A program made the translations under genes and the position numbers. Source: Rhizobium brockwellii (GTDB lineage Bacteria; Pseudomonadota; Alphaproteobacteria; Rhizobiales; Rhizobiaceae). Taken from it: a stretch of 64,000 nt of DNA. The notes below the pieces were generated by a model. The model did no database searches, was not told where the DNA came from, and worked only from the letters and a program-made list of their open reading frames with translations. Below, one piece after another: positions 15,667 through 25,083 of the stretch. The stretch is from assembly GCF_000769405.2 (NCBI RefSeq), contig NZ_CP053440.1, positions 806,001-870,000 on the forward strand. Reading direction: 5' to 3'. Within the stretch, counting starts at the first letter, position 1. Each line of letters starts with the position of its first letter.

Positions 15667-16788
15667 TCAGGCGCAGCGGCGGCCAAGCGCCTCGATCATC
15701 GCCTGGCAGGCGAGCAATTCGCCGGTGAGGATGAATTCGTCCGGCTTGTGGGCACGGCCGATGTCGCCGGGGCCGCAGATGATCGCATCGATGCCGGCGC
15801 GCTGGAAAAGGCCGGCCTCCGTGCCGTAGCTGACGGCAGCGAGCGGCTCGATGCCGGTCAGTTCGCCAAGCAGTGCCGCAAGCGGTGCATCGGCGGCAAG
15901 CGAAAGCGCCGGATAGGCGCTGAGTTCGCGCCATTCTACCTGGAAGCCGAGCGGCGATAGCGCCTCGGCCGATGCTCGCAGCGGCGCCAGCAAAATGGCG
16001 GGATCGACGCCGGAAATAGCTCGCGCTTCGAACTCGGCCTCGCAACTGTCGGGAATGATGTTGACCGCCTGGCCGCCCTTCAGCGTACCGACCTGGAGGG
16101 AGGAGTAGGGCGGTTCGAAAACACGCTCGAACGGGCCGGAGGCGAGCCGTTCGGCTTCGGCGCGAGCGCGAGCCAGAACATCGGTGATGGCATGGATTGC
16201 GTTCAGTCCCTGGTCCGGACGCGAGGAATGGCCGGACCGGCCTCTGACCGTCAGCCGGGCGGCGGCCTTGCCCTTGTGGGCGCGGATTGCCTGCATGCCG
16301 CTCGGCTCGCCGATGATCGCGCCAAGCGGGCCTGCGCAGAGCTCCGGCAGGCGGGCGATCATGTGCGGCACGCCGCGGCAGCCGGCCTCCTCGTCATAGG
16401 AAAAGGCAAGGTGGACGGGCTGGCGAAGTGGCATGGCAGCAAGCGCTGGGACGGTCGCGAGAACGGCGGCCAGGAAGCCCTTCATGTCGGTGGCGCCGCG
16501 ACCGTAGAGGCGGTCCGCTTCGGCGCGCAGGCGGAACGGATTGCTGGTCCAGCCTATTTCGGCGGCGGGGACCACGTCCATATGGCCGGAGAGGATATAG
16601 CCCGGCGTTTCCTTCGGGCCGATCGTGGCGAAAAGGTTCGACCGGTCGCCCTCCGCGCCGGGCAGCTCCGTGACGACAGCGCCGTGGCTTTGCAGATAGT
16701 GCCGGATCCACGCCACGATCTCACCGTTCGGCGTGCCGACGACGGAGGCGAAGCCAACAAGCCTTTCGAGAATTTCAATTGCCTGCAT
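15667..16788 (-). CDS. ArgE/DapE-family deacylase (acetylornithine deacetylase-like)
   Basis: A 373-residue M20-family metallohydrolase. Metal-binding motifs are LSGHMDVVPA, GRGATDMKGFLAA and the general-base Glu pair in FSYDEEAGCRG; the dimerisation domain has VRGRSGHSSRPDQG and the C-terminus GPGDIGRAHKPDEF. It hydrolyses an N-acyl amide, as in N-acetylornithine. As first gene of a catabolic operon it more likely deacylates an imported N-acyl amino acid or diamine than serves arginine synthesis; this is inference. ATG at 16788 is chosen because of AGGA at the right distance; the frame is open 25 codons further. A 280-base gap upstream separates it from the divergent GNAT gene, and I see no clear site in that gap. 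Confidence 0.82.
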   Translation of the reverse strand: MQAIEILERLVGFASVVGTPNGEIVAWIRHYLQSHGAVVTELPGAEGDRSNLFATIGPKETPGYILSGHMDVVPAAEIGWTSNPFRLRAEADRLYGRGATDMKGFLAAVLATVPALAAMPLRQPVHLAFSYDEEAGCRGVPHMIARLPELCAGPLGAIIGEPSGMQAIRAHKGKAAARLTVRGRSGHSSRPDQGLNAIHAITDVLARARAEAERLASGPFERVFEPPYSSLQVGTLKGGQAVNIIPDSCEAEFEARAISGVDPAILLAPLRASAEALSPLGFQVEWRELSAYPALSLAADAPLAALLGELTGIEPLAAVSYGTEAGLFQRAGIDAIICGPGDIGRAHKPDEFILTGELLACQAMIEALGRRCA

Positions 16789-17068
16789 GGGATTCCTCAC
16801 GGTGCGCGGATCTTCGAGGTGCTTGCAACTGGGCTGACGGGAGGCGACATTCCAGGTTCTCACGGTGAACGACGACTGCGGCTGGTCGGGCCTAGCCGAT
16901 GACTTTAGAGGACGGTCCAGGCTTTATTTGCCGAAAGCGCAGCGGATTTGGTCGATTGTTGTGTTTGCGCCGGCCTCACCAGTGAATTGTATCGAACGAT
17001 CTGTTCTAGTCTGGGCAGAGAAGTTTTCGAGCACAGGCTTGGCCAGAAAAATGCGGTAGGGGGTGGGA

Positions 17069-17971
17069 GTGAGTGAACTGACATCCGAATCCAGGTTCGT
17101 CGATAGTTTCGAGACGCACATTGCCGGGATCGACAGCGTTGCCCTCGACAAGTTGCATGCGCTGTCGATGACCGTCGCCTGGCCGCATCGTGGCGAAGAC
17201 TGGCAGTTCTTGCGGGAATTCGGCCAGGGCATCGTGGCGATCGATGAAATCGGCCGTATCCTGGGCTCTGCTATGTGGTTTCCCTACGATGCCCAATTCG
17301 CCACGATCGGTATGGTCATCACCTCGCCGCGTCTTCAAACCAATGGCGCCGGGCAATGGCTCATGGGCCACGCGCTGGAGCAGGTCGCCGGGCGTAACCT
17401 CGGGCTGAATGCGACGCGCGCAGCGCGACGTCTCTATCGTTCCCTGAACTTTGTTCGCGAGGCGCTCGTCTTCCAATGCCAGGGCGAAGCGATATCGCCG
17501 CCGGATGTGGAGCTGCCGTCCGGTGCTGTATTACGGGCAGTGGAGGCTGGCGATCTGGAAGCGATCGCCGAATTGGACTGCGTGGCCTTCGGCACCGATC
17601 GCAAGCTGCTCCTGGCCCGGCTGATGGCAAATTCCAAAGGCATCCTGTTGACGCGCGCCGGCAGGATCGAGGCTTTCTCGCTTTGCCGGCGGTTCGGGCG
17701 TGGCCATGTCATCGGTCCTATTGTGGCGTGCAGCGACGGGGACGCGATCGCCGTCGTCCGCCCGCATGCCGCCGAGCATGCAGGATCGTTCCTCCGCCTC
17801 GATACACGCGAGCAGGGCGGGGTCTTTTCCGATTTCCTCTCCCGCTGCGGTCTTCCCGTTTACGACATCGTGACGACCATGTCGCTCGGCGGCCCATGGC
17901 TCCCGGTTCCGGGAAATCAGCCGACGCACGACCCGAGAACCTATGCGCTCGTCAGCCAGGCACTCGGTTGA
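17069..17971 (+). CDS. GNAT-family N-acetyltransferase, tandem type
   Basis: A 300-residue protein with an N-terminal GNAT fold and a C-terminal second half resembling the Acetyltransf_18 extension. The acetyl-CoA region is near VITSPRLQTNGAGQWLMGHA followed by LNATRAARRLYRSLNFV, the usual A and B motifs. It should transfer an acyl group to an unknown amine or protein. No ATG is available; the GTG at 17069 lies after GGGGGTGGGA, and a GTG at 17063 is the alternative. It is divergent from the catabolic operon, so a function connected with its substrate is possible. Confidence 0.78.
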   Translation: MSELTSESRFVDSFETHIAGIDSVALDKLHALSMTVAWPHRGEDWQFLREFGQGIVAIDEIGRILGSAMWFPYDAQFATIGMVITSPRLQTNGAGQWLMGHALEQVAGRNLGLNATRAARRLYRSLNFVREALVFQCQGEAISPPDVELPSGAVLRAVEAGDLEAIAELDCVAFGTDRKLLLARLMANSKGILLTRAGRIEAFSLCRRFGRGHVIGPIVACSDGDAIAVVRPHAAEHAGSFLRLDTREQGGVFSDFLSRCGLPVYDIVTTMSLGGPWLPVPGNQPTHDPRTYALVSQALG

Positions 17972-18003
17972 CGCAAGCCTACCTGGCGATCGTTGTCGGA
18001 TTC

Positions 18004-18109
18004 TAGAGCGGTTCAGCTTTTAACGGAAGCGCAGAACCGCTCTATCCTTTTGTTTTTACGCAGTTCCGGACGGAAAACCGCTTCGCACTTTTCCTGGAAT
18101 TGCTCTAAG
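18004..18109. repeat. RIME-like intergenic palindromic element
   Basis: Two imperfect stem-loops lie behind the GNAT gene. The first has arms TAGAGCGGTTC and GAACCGCTCTA; the second half contains TTCCGGACGGAAAACCGC and ends in GGAATTGCTCTA. A degenerate copy in the other orientation lies between groES and groEL (27255-27360). Such mosaic elements are typical of Rhizobium. Confidence 0.7.
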
Positions 18110-18305
18110 CGCCGGGACAGACCGGCATGTCGATCAGAGCCTGCCGGCGTTCAAATTCGGGCCGGAACGAACGATATTGCCAGAGACCTTCCGGGCTTTC
18201 CCGCCGGTATACGGTCTCGAGCCAGAACACTGAGTCATCGATCGGCAAGACAGGATGCCACGCATACCATTCCGACCAGATTTTTCCCGCTGGGTCGCTG
18301 TCCAT
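18105..18305 (-). CDS. Small hypothetical protein
   Basis: A 66-residue protein rich in aromatic residues (KIWSEWYAWHPVLPIDDSVF, then WLETVYRRESPEGLWQYR). It resembles short rhizobial proteins of unknown function with a W-Y-AW-PV pattern. AGGAGG lies 13 bases before the ATG at 18305; an ATG at 18326 is an alternative. The 3' end touches the RIME-like element. Confidence 0.55.
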   Translation of the reverse strand: MDSDPAGKIWSEWYAWHPVLPIDDSVFWLETVYRRESPEGLWQYRSFRPEFERRQALIDMPVCPGA

Positions 18306-18402
18306 GATCGCCACTCGCCTCCTCATCGTCAGCGCAACTCGAACATCCGCGCGGCACTAGAGCCGCTGTCGTCACGAAACCGGATTTCGGCATCGGTCAC
18401 GA

Positions 18403-18702
18403 TCAGGTCCCGGGATCGATGGTCTCGATTTCCTGGAGTCGAGAGACACCGATCGCGAGGGGTCCGATTTCTGCTTGCTGTGATCCCAGTGTGCCTTCGG
18501 TAAATGTTCTATAATACAGAATAACGGTGAAAGAATATTCTTCAATAGAGATCATTTTCTCGTATTGCGCGAAGTCTTCCTTGTCCCCCGTCGGGAGATG
18601 TTTCAGGTTGTAAAATGTGGCTCTGTTGACGAATGATTTTCGTCGGTGGATACAATCGCATCGATTGGGTACCGGCGATAAGCTGCGGTGTTCAATCGCC
18701 AC
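18403..18702 (-). CDS. Doubtful small ORF or remnant in an AT-richer stretch
   Basis: A 99-codon frame with a GTG start and no clear ribosome site. The C-terminal half (EKMISIEEYSFTVILYYRTF onward) looks protein-like, the first 30 residues do not. Just downstream, in another frame, the sequence reads IVTDAEIRFRDDSGSSAARM and then FELR-stop, which also looks like a real protein end. The stretch may hold a frameshifted or decayed small gene. Base composition is clearly lower in GC than its surroundings. Confidence 0.25.
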   Translation of the reverse strand: MAIEHRSLSPVPNRCDCIHRRKSFVNRATFYNLKHLPTGDKEDFAQYEKMISIEEYSFTVILYYRTFTEGTLGSQQAEIGPLAIGVSRLQEIETIDPGT

Positions 18703-18729
18703 TGATCTGTTTACGTGATGGTTGGATGC

Positions 18730-19041
18730 TTAGCCGATCGAACGCAGCCCGAGGTAGGCTGCCAGACTGACGGCGGAGAGAGCGATCATCAGCCTGGGTC
18801 TCGCATCGTCGAACATGGCTGCCAGCGCAAGGCCGAGCATCAGGATGACGGATTTTGCCCAGAGATTCTGATCGGAGACTGTGAAAGCGATTGCCGCCAG
18901 AAAGACGGTGCTTGCGACGATTGTCACAGGAGCAGATTTCTCGGCGAGATCGCCGCCTGGGAAATACGGCATTAGAAAACGGCGCATGCTCAAGCCTGAA
19001 GCGACGCTCAGAAGAAGACAGGTAAAGACAAGTTGCAACAT
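18730..19041 (-). CDS. Small hypothetical inner-membrane protein
   Basis: A 103-residue protein with four predicted membrane segments: LQLVFTCLLLSVASGL, PVTIVASTVFLAAIAFTV, WAKSVILMLGLALAAMF and LMIALSAVSLAAYLGL. No known domain is recognised. The start at 19041 puts the first membrane helix at the N-terminus; the ribosome site is weak and the frame is open 17 codons further. It is divergent from the LysR regulator, a common arrangement for a regulated target. Confidence 0.55.
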   Translation of the reverse strand: MLQLVFTCLLLSVASGLSMRRFLMPYFPGGDLAEKSAPVTIVASTVFLAAIAFTVSDQNLWAKSVILMLGLALAAMFDDARPRLMIALSAVSLAAYLGLRSIG

Positions 19042-19302
19042 TGAGGTCGTCGCCGATCGATCTGCAGATAGCCTTGCGGATGCAAACCTCATGCCAGCCT
19101 CAAACCCTCAAAACGTCATCCGACAGAGGCAATGTCGCGGCTTGCATGGCTATTTCCTCGGCGTCGCGACCCTTTTTTCGGCAATCGCTCGTCTGCTTGG
19201 GCTCATGTTTTTCGGCCGATGCCGAAACCGGCTTGAGCTGGGGCAATGATTTTTATATAGAGAATTATCTGTCGTCTTAATTCCGGAAACGAGATCTTTT
19301 CA

Positions 19303-20208
19303 TTGGACCTTTCATCGATCCAGATATTTCTTGCCGTTGCCAGCGACCGCAGCGTTACCAAGGCTGCCAAGGCCGTAGGGCGGGCGCCGTCGAATGTGAC
19401 GACGCGCGTCCAGCAATTGGAGGAGGACCTCGGCGTTTCCCTCTTCAGCCGTGACGGCAAGAAGATGACGTTGACACGCGAGGGCGAGACGTTTCTCGCC
19501 TATGCCAACCGGCTTACGGCGCTTGCGCTCGAAGCGCGCCAGGCTGTGCGACCTCTCGCCCCATCGGGGACATTGCGGGTCGGCACCATGGAGAGCACGG
19601 CGGCAAGCAGGCTGCCGGCGGCGCTGACGCAATTCAATCAGATGTGGCCTGATGTGTCGCTTCATCTGACGATGGGGGCGTCCCGCGATCTGACCCACGA
19701 CGTTCTCTCTGATGTCCTGGATTGCGCGCTGATTGCCCGTCCACCGAAGACGATGCGCGAGGAAGACTCAAGCTTCGATGCCGAACTCAAGGCGCTTGAG
19801 ATGGAGCCGGTCTTCGTCGAAGACCTGTTGATCGTGTTGCCGTCCGGGCATCCCTCCATCAAATCCGCCGCCGACCTTCGTGTCGGATCACTCGCAGCTC
19901 TGGAACCCGGCTGCACCTATCGCCGGATCGCCGAAAACTGGGCGCGCAAATCGAGCGCCCTGCCGACGAGCGAACTCGGCTCCTACCACGCGATCCTGGC
20001 GACTGTTGCGACGGGGAATACGGCGGGTGTCATGCCGCGATCCGTTCTTGACCTCATGCACTGGCCGACGCCTGTCCAGACCCATCAGTTGGGACCCGTC
20101 GAGACGCTGCTCGTCTATCGCAAGAATGATCGCCCCAGCGCGTTCAACGCGTTCCACGAAGTTCTCAGCGCGACAAAGGGCAGAGATGTCAGGCTGACAA
20201 CAAACTAG
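19303..20208 (+). CDS. LysR-family transcriptional regulator
   Basis: A 301-residue protein. The N-terminal winged helix-turn-helix is IQIFLAVASDRSVTKAAKAV with TTRVQQLEEDLGVSLFSRDG; the C-terminal part is the substrate-binding effector domain (SGTLRVGTMESTAASRLP, ALIARPP, GNTAGVMPRSVLDLM). The start is TTG at 19303, giving the normal LysR N-terminus DLSSIQIF; no ATG fits. Its target is unknown; candidates are the divergent small membrane gene and the HPP gene 56 bases downstream. Confidence 0.9.
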   Translation: MDLSSIQIFLAVASDRSVTKAAKAVGRAPSNVTTRVQQLEEDLGVSLFSRDGKKMTLTREGETFLAYANRLTALALEARQAVRPLAPSGTLRVGTMESTAASRLPAALTQFNQMWPDVSLHLTMGASRDLTHDVLSDVLDCALIARPPKTMREEDSSFDAELKALEMEPVFVEDLLIVLPSGHPSIKSAADLRVGSLAALEPGCTYRRIAENWARKSSALPTSELGSYHAILATVATGNTAGVMPRSVLDLMHWPTPVQTHQLGPVETLLVYRKNDRPSAFNAFHEVLSATKGRDVRLTTN

Positions 20209-20264
20209 TTCGCACGCCTCTCTCCTTCACCGCCAGATAATCCTCGCTTAAAATTGGTCTTGTC

Positions 20265-21395
20265 ATGCAGTATCCCGTTTCCCCGAAGGTGGGATCGAGC
20301 CGCCTCCGCCGCTTCCGTTTGTTCTCACCCATATTGGCGGGAGCGACCTTACGAGAGCGATTGATTGCATGTCTCGGCGCTTTGCTGGCTATTGGTTTCA
20401 CCGGAGTCATCAGCGGCTATCTGTTCGGCCAGGGGCCGCATCTCCCCTTGATCGTCGCGCCGATGGGGGCGTCCGCGGTGCTTCTTTTCGCGGTGCCGGC
20501 AAGCCCGCTGGCGCAGCCATGGTCGATCATTGGCGGCAATACCATTTCCGCGCTGATGGGGATCATTGCCGCCTACTTCATTCGAGATCCGATTATCGCG
20601 ACCGGCGTCGGCGTTTCGCTTGCCATCGGCGCGATGTCCTTCACGCGCTGTCTTCATCCACCGGGAGGAGCCGCAGCACTCACCGCCGTGCTCGGCGGTC
20701 CTGTCGTTGCCGGCTGGGGATTCCTCTTTCCTTTCGTGCCCGTCGCTTTGAACTCCTGCATTCTCGTCGGCCTTGGCCTGCTGTTCCACAAGCTCTCCAA
20801 GCGGAATTATCCGCACGTCGTTCCAAAACCCGCGGAGAACACCCATCAGACGATCGACCTGCCATCAGCGGTGCGGGTGGGTTTTCGCGAGGAGGATGTC
20901 GATGCGGCCCTCCAAGCGCTCGACGAAACCTTCGATATCGACCGGGCAGACCTCGGCCGGCTGTTGCAACAGGTCGAGCTGCAAGCGGCCATCCGCTCAA
21001 ACGGCAAGATCAGCTGTGCCGATATCATGTCGCGTGACGTGATCGCCATTGGCGAAGCTTCGGAACCGGATGCCGCACGGCATCTTCTTTTGAAGCACAA
21101 TATCCGCACCTTGCCGGTGAAGGACCCGGAGGGCCGTCTCGTCGGCGCTGTCGGCTTGCGGGAATTGTCGATGAGCACCGAGACCATCGCGCATGCGATC
21201 GCGAGGCCTGCGGTAGCGAGACCTTCGGATCCTGCTCTGTCGCTGTTGCCCGTTCTGACGGACGGGCGCACGCATGCCGTCATCATTGTCGATGACGACT
21301 ACCGCATTCTTGGCCTGATATCGCAAACGGATCTCCTGAGCGCAGTGGCGCGGCTGCTGCCAAAGGAGGACAATGCGATTCCGGCGGTGGTCTGA
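20265..21395 (+). CDS. HPP-family membrane protein with C-terminal CBS pair
   Basis: A 376-residue protein. The first 180 residues are an HPP domain with four to five membrane helices and the name-giving motif in CLHPPGGAAALTAVLGG. Two CBS repeats follow (about residues 250-370), e.g. SCADIMSRDVIAIGEASEPD and HAVIIVDDDYRILGLISQTD. HPP proteins have been linked to nitrite transport in cyanobacteria and plants, and CBS pairs bind adenine nucleotides, so nucleotide-gated anion transport is a reasonable guess. The ATG at 20265 is used although the ribosome site is weak. DUF6522 follows closely. Confidence 0.85.
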   Translation: MQYPVSPKVGSSRLRRFRLFSPILAGATLRERLIACLGALLAIGFTGVISGYLFGQGPHLPLIVAPMGASAVLLFAVPASPLAQPWSIIGGNTISALMGIIAAYFIRDPIIATGVGVSLAIGAMSFTRCLHPPGGAAALTAVLGGPVVAGWGFLFPFVPVALNSCILVGLGLLFHKLSKRNYPHVVPKPAENTHQTIDLPSAVRVGFREEDVDAALQALDETFDIDRADLGRLLQQVELQAAIRSNGKISCADIMSRDVIAIGEASEPDAARHLLLKHNIRTLPVKDPEGRLVGAVGLRELSMSTETIAHAIARPAVARPSDPALSLLPVLTDGRTHAVIIVDDDYRILGLISQTDLLSAVARLLPKEDNAIPAVV

Positions 21396-21438
21396 GCCGG
21401 TTTGTCATCGATATGTGAAGCGGTGGGAGAATAAGCCG

Positions 21439-21702
21439 GTGTTGATCGAGCGTGATGCAAATGGGGATTTCATCCTGGAGTCATCAGAACTTGCGGAGCG
21501 GTTTGGACTGTCGCTCGCCGCGCTCCGCCGTCACATGCGACATGGCTCCGTCATCAGTACGGTGGAAATCGGCACGGCTGAACATGAGGGCACCAAGCGG
21601 GTGTCGCTTCGGCTCGGCAACAGGCTTTGGCGCGCGGTGCTAAACGACGCGAACGAAGTGCAGCACGAGCACATGACCGTTCTTCGGGGAAAAACATCCT
21701 GA
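21439..21702 (+). CDS. DUF6522-type small protein
   Basis: An 87-residue protein with a helix-turn-helix-like segment ESSELAERFGLSLAALRRHM followed by a beta-rich part (KRVSLRLGNRLWRAVLNDAN). The pattern matches the small rhizobial DUF6522 family of unknown function. The GTG at 21439 is chosen because of GGTGGGAG upstream and because earlier codons overlap the HPP gene. It lies 43 bases after HPP, so the two are probably one transcript. Confidence 0.65.
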   Translation: MLIERDANGDFILESSELAERFGLSLAALRRHMRHGSVISTVEIGTAEHEGTKRVSLRLGNRLWRAVLNDANEVQHEHMTVLRGKTS

Positions 21703-21789
21703 TGGCGTCCGGCTGAGATCATGATTATCGAGGTATCGTGAGGCGCAACTGAAGCGGTTCCGTTTCTCGGCTAGGTATCTGAATGATCC

Positions 21790-24700
21790 CTATTGCGCGA
21801 AGTCTGGCTTTTCAGCAATTATCCGACCGATGACCTGAAACGGATGGGAAATGCGCTTGTCGTCGATTTCCTTCACCTGAGAGCGGCAGGAATATCCCGT
21901 TGCCATGAGGATATCGCCTTCGCCTGCCGCATCCAGCTCTGGCTTCCAGCTCATCGCATAGAGGCGCTCGGAAATCGCCCGGTTACTGGCCTCGTGGCCG
22001 AAGGTACCTGCCATTCCGCAACAACCCGTCTGGGCTGTCTGAAGATCGATGCCGAGGCTCGCGAATACCTGTTTCCATTGCGCAACGGAGGCCGGCGCAT
22101 TGGTGCGCTCGGTGCAATGGGCCATCAATCGGAAGCTCTTACCTTTGATGGCGGAGGGTGACGTGGCAAGCCGTCTGAGGTTGGCGACAAGCCATTCCTG
22201 CGGAAGGAGAATGGTCGCCTTCAGCACCCCCTTGTATTCGCTGCGGAACGCAAGCGTCATCGACGGATCGAGCCCGACAAGCGCCACGCCCGCATCATCC
22301 AGCCGCTGAAGATAGTGCGCGGTCCGCTCGGCCGCAGCCTCGAAGCGTCCGAGATAGCCATGAACGTGCAGGGCTTTGCCATTGACGTGGGACGCGGCGA
22401 GGAAGGGCGAAAGCCCCATATTCCGCGCGAGCCCTATAGCGGCGAGGGCGACCGCAGGATCGAAATAGGCGGTAAACGCATCGGCGACGAAGATGACGCT
22501 CCGCTGCCTCTCACTCGGCGACAAGGCCTCGATCCGCTGAGGGGTCGCCAGCGGCACGCCGAGGCGGGCGGCTTCTTTCGCCAGAGAGATCCGCGGCAGG
22601 CGAGGCAGGGACGTCAGGCCGGCAATGCGCATCATCATCCTGCCGGCGTGCGTGCCGACGACCAAGTTGTAAGCCGGCCGTATCCGGTGGACCAGCGGCA
22701 GGGTGGTCTCGATGGCTGCGACGAGCGGATCCTTCAGCGGACGGAGGTAGCGTCCGTAGTAAAGCTCCAGGAATTTGGAGCGGAAAGCCGGGACGCTGAC
22801 TTTCACCGGACATTGTCCCGCGCAGGCCTTGCACGCCAGACAGGTGTCCATCGAAGCGCGGACCTCGTGGGAAAAGTCGCCGCGATTTTGAGGGTTCAGC
22901 GAGTTGAAGACGCGCCGAGCGAAGCTCGCGAGCGGAACGCTCTGCCGCAGGCGTTTTGCCTCCTGGCGGGGATCGATGCCTTTCTCGGCAAGCAGCCTCA
23001 GCCATTCCCGCATCAGAGCGGCGCGGCCTTTGGGCGAAAAACGCCGGTCGCGTGTCGCCTTGTAGGAGGGGCACATGGGGCTCGTTTCGTCGAAATCGAA
23101 ACAGGCGCCGTTGCCGTTGCAATAGGCGGCGTTGTCGAAGGCTGCGCGGATCTCGTTGCCGATGATGCGGTCGGTATCTCCCCGCAGCGGAACCTCGTCG
23201 ATCTTCAGCAGCGCTTGGCCGGAAGGACTTGCGATCTTGCCGGGGTTAAGACGGTTTTCCGGATCGAAAGCCCGTTTGATCTCCTGCAGGCTGGGATAGA
23301 GATCGCCGAAGAATTCCGGGACGTATTCGGAACGCACCCCCTTGCCGTGTTCCCCCCAGAGCACACCGCCATATCTACGCGTCAGCGCCACGACGGCGTC
23401 GCTGACCTCCCGGACCAGCCGGACATGGTCATTGCGGGTGAGATCGAGGGCAGGCCGCACGTGCAGGACGCCGGCATCGACATGGCCGAACATGCCGTAG
23501 GAAAGGCCGGCGCCATCAAGCAATGCGCGGAACTCGCGGATATAGGCCGCGAGGTTTTCCGGCGGCACGGCGGTGTCCTCGACGAAGGCGACGGGCCTGA
23601 CCGGCCCATCCACATTGCCGAGCAGGCCGACCGCCCGTTTGCGCATCGACCAGATCGCCTCGACGTCGGCATGATCCCGCGCAATCGTATAACCCAAGTG
23701 ACGCGCATTTGCGCCCGTGGCAAGCGCGGTGGTCACCTCGGCCAGTTTGCGTTCGAGTTCGGCTTCATCGTCGGCGAGCACTTCGGCGATATTGATGCCG
23801 TTCATGGTTCCGCCTGCATCGTCGGGAAAAAAGCGGGCAATGCCCGTCCAGACGATATCGCCCCTGGCAAGGCCTAGAACTTTCTCATCGACCGTTTCCA
23901 CCGAGGCGACCTTGAGCGCCACAAGCGTGCGGGCATCTTCCAATGCGGTGTTGAAGTCCCCGTAACGGATGTTGATCAGCGCCGCATGGGCGGGAATCGG
24001 CAGAAGGTTGAGTTCGGCTTCGGCGATTATCGCCAGCGTTCCCTCCGAGCCGCAGAGAATGACATTGAGGTCGAAGCGTCCGTCGCCGCGCCGGATGTGA
24101 GCGAGGTCGTAACCGGTCATATAGCGGTTGAGTTTCGGAAAAATCTCGGCGATCCGGTCGCGATTTTCCCGCGCGATCCGTTCGACCGTCCTGTGGATCT
24201 CACCGACGCAGTCTTGGCGCCCGACGATCTCTTCGAGCGCCGTTTCATCGAGTGGGCGCGACCACCAGTCGGTCCCATCCGCGAGCACGATGCGCAATCC
24301 CAGCACGTGGTTGCTGGTCTTGCCGTAGAGGCATGAACCCTGGCCGCAGGCATCGGTGGAGACCATGCCGCCGATGGTGGCGCGATTGGAGGTGGAAAGT
24401 TCCGGCGCAAAAAACAGCCCGTAGGGCTTCAACGCCTGGTTCAGCTGATCCTTGACCACGCCCGCCTGGACCCGCGCAATTCTCCTGATCGGGTCGATCT
24501 CGAGAATGGAATTCATGTGTCGCGAGCAGTCGACGACGATGCCTGAGGTGAGGGATTGACCGTTCGTGCCGGTCCCGCCGCCGCGCGGCGCGACAGTGAT
24601 CCCCCGAAAAGCCGGCTCCGCCAGAACGGCCGCCGTGATCTGCAGGTCTTCAACGCCCCGCGGGAAAAGAATGCCGGCCGGCTCGACCTGGTAGATGGAA

Positions 24701-24834
24701 TTGTCGGTCGAAAACACGGTCCGGCTTGCCGGACCGGTCTCGATGTCACCCTCGAATCCTGCCTCAACGAGCCGTTGGAAGAAATCCGCGGGGGGAACAG
24801 GGATTGAAGCGTTCGGTCGGAGACGGGGAATCAT
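21790..24834 (-). CDS. YdiJ-like FAD/Fe-S dehydrogenase (D-2-hydroxyacid oxidoreductase)
   Basis: A 1014-residue fusion, the usual length for YdiJ-type enzymes. The N-terminal half is a PCMH-type FAD domain (PRGGGTGTNGQSLTSGIVVD) and FAD-oxidase C-terminal domain (GEHGKGVRSEYVPEFFG). The second half has a 4Fe-4S segment DTCLACKACAGQCPVKVSVP and a CCG-type end (QTGCCGMAGTFGHE). Such proteins oxidise D-2-hydroxy acids, in E. coli D-2-hydroxyglutarate, and pass electrons to the respiratory chain at the membrane. The ATG at 24834 is preferred; a TTG at 24852 is possible. It is monocistronic as seen here. Confidence 0.88.
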   Translation of the reverse strand: MIPRLRPNASIPVPPADFFQRLVEAGFEGDIETGPASRTVFSTDNSIYQVEPAGILFPRGVEDLQITAAVLAEPAFRGITVAPRGGGTGTNGQSLTSGIVVDCSRHMNSILEIDPIRRIARVQAGVVKDQLNQALKPYGLFFAPELSTSNRATIGGMVSTDACGQGSCLYGKTSNHVLGLRIVLADGTDWWSRPLDETALEEIVGRQDCVGEIHRTVERIARENRDRIAEIFPKLNRYMTGYDLAHIRRGDGRFDLNVILCGSEGTLAIIAEAELNLLPIPAHAALINIRYGDFNTALEDARTLVALKVASVETVDEKVLGLARGDIVWTGIARFFPDDAGGTMNGINIAEVLADDEAELERKLAEVTTALATGANARHLGYTIARDHADVEAIWSMRKRAVGLLGNVDGPVRPVAFVEDTAVPPENLAAYIREFRALLDGAGLSYGMFGHVDAGVLHVRPALDLTRNDHVRLVREVSDAVVALTRRYGGVLWGEHGKGVRSEYVPEFFGDLYPSLQEIKRAFDPENRLNPGKIASPSGQALLKIDEVPLRGDTDRIIGNEIRAAFDNAAYCNGNGACFDFDETSPMCPSYKATRDRRFSPKGRAALMREWLRLLAEKGIDPRQEAKRLRQSVPLASFARRVFNSLNPQNRGDFSHEVRASMDTCLACKACAGQCPVKVSVPAFRSKFLELYYGRYLRPLKDPLVAAIETTLPLVHRIRPAYNLVVGTHAGRMMMRIAGLTSLPRLPRISLAKEAARLGVPLATPQRIEALSPSERQRSVIFVADAFTAYFDPAVALAAIGLARNMGLSPFLAASHVNGKALHVHGYLGRFEAAAERTAHYLQRLDDAGVALVGLDPSMTLAFRSEYKGVLKATILLPQEWLVANLRRLATSPSAIKGKSFRLMAHCTERTNAPASVAQWKQVFASLGIDLQTAQTGCCGMAGTFGHEASNRAISERLYAMSWKPELDAAGEGDILMATGYSCRSQVKEIDDKRISHPFQVIGRIIAEKPDFAQ

Positions 24835-25083
24835 TCTCTCAGAAATGCACAAAAGATCTGATCCTTGTCAATTCCACCGGCTAGCTGACTAAGGCCGGCG
24901 CGGTCGGGCGTGCGGCCCGAGCCGGTCTAGAGGCGAAATGGCGTCTGACGTCATCGAGGCGGAACTCTTATATCAGCCACGAAAACGTTATTCGCAGCAG
25001 ATGCTAAATCTATGTCGGAGTCACTCCGTCGCGGCGAGGTGTGCGCGAGCGGGTCGAAAGGCTGCGCGAAATGGGCTGAGGGT

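Noticed and set aside
22315..23877. A 520-codon open frame opposite the YdiJ-like gene
   Set aside because: The YdiJ-like frame has intact FAD and Fe-S motifs throughout; the opposite frame shows no domain and follows from codon bias.
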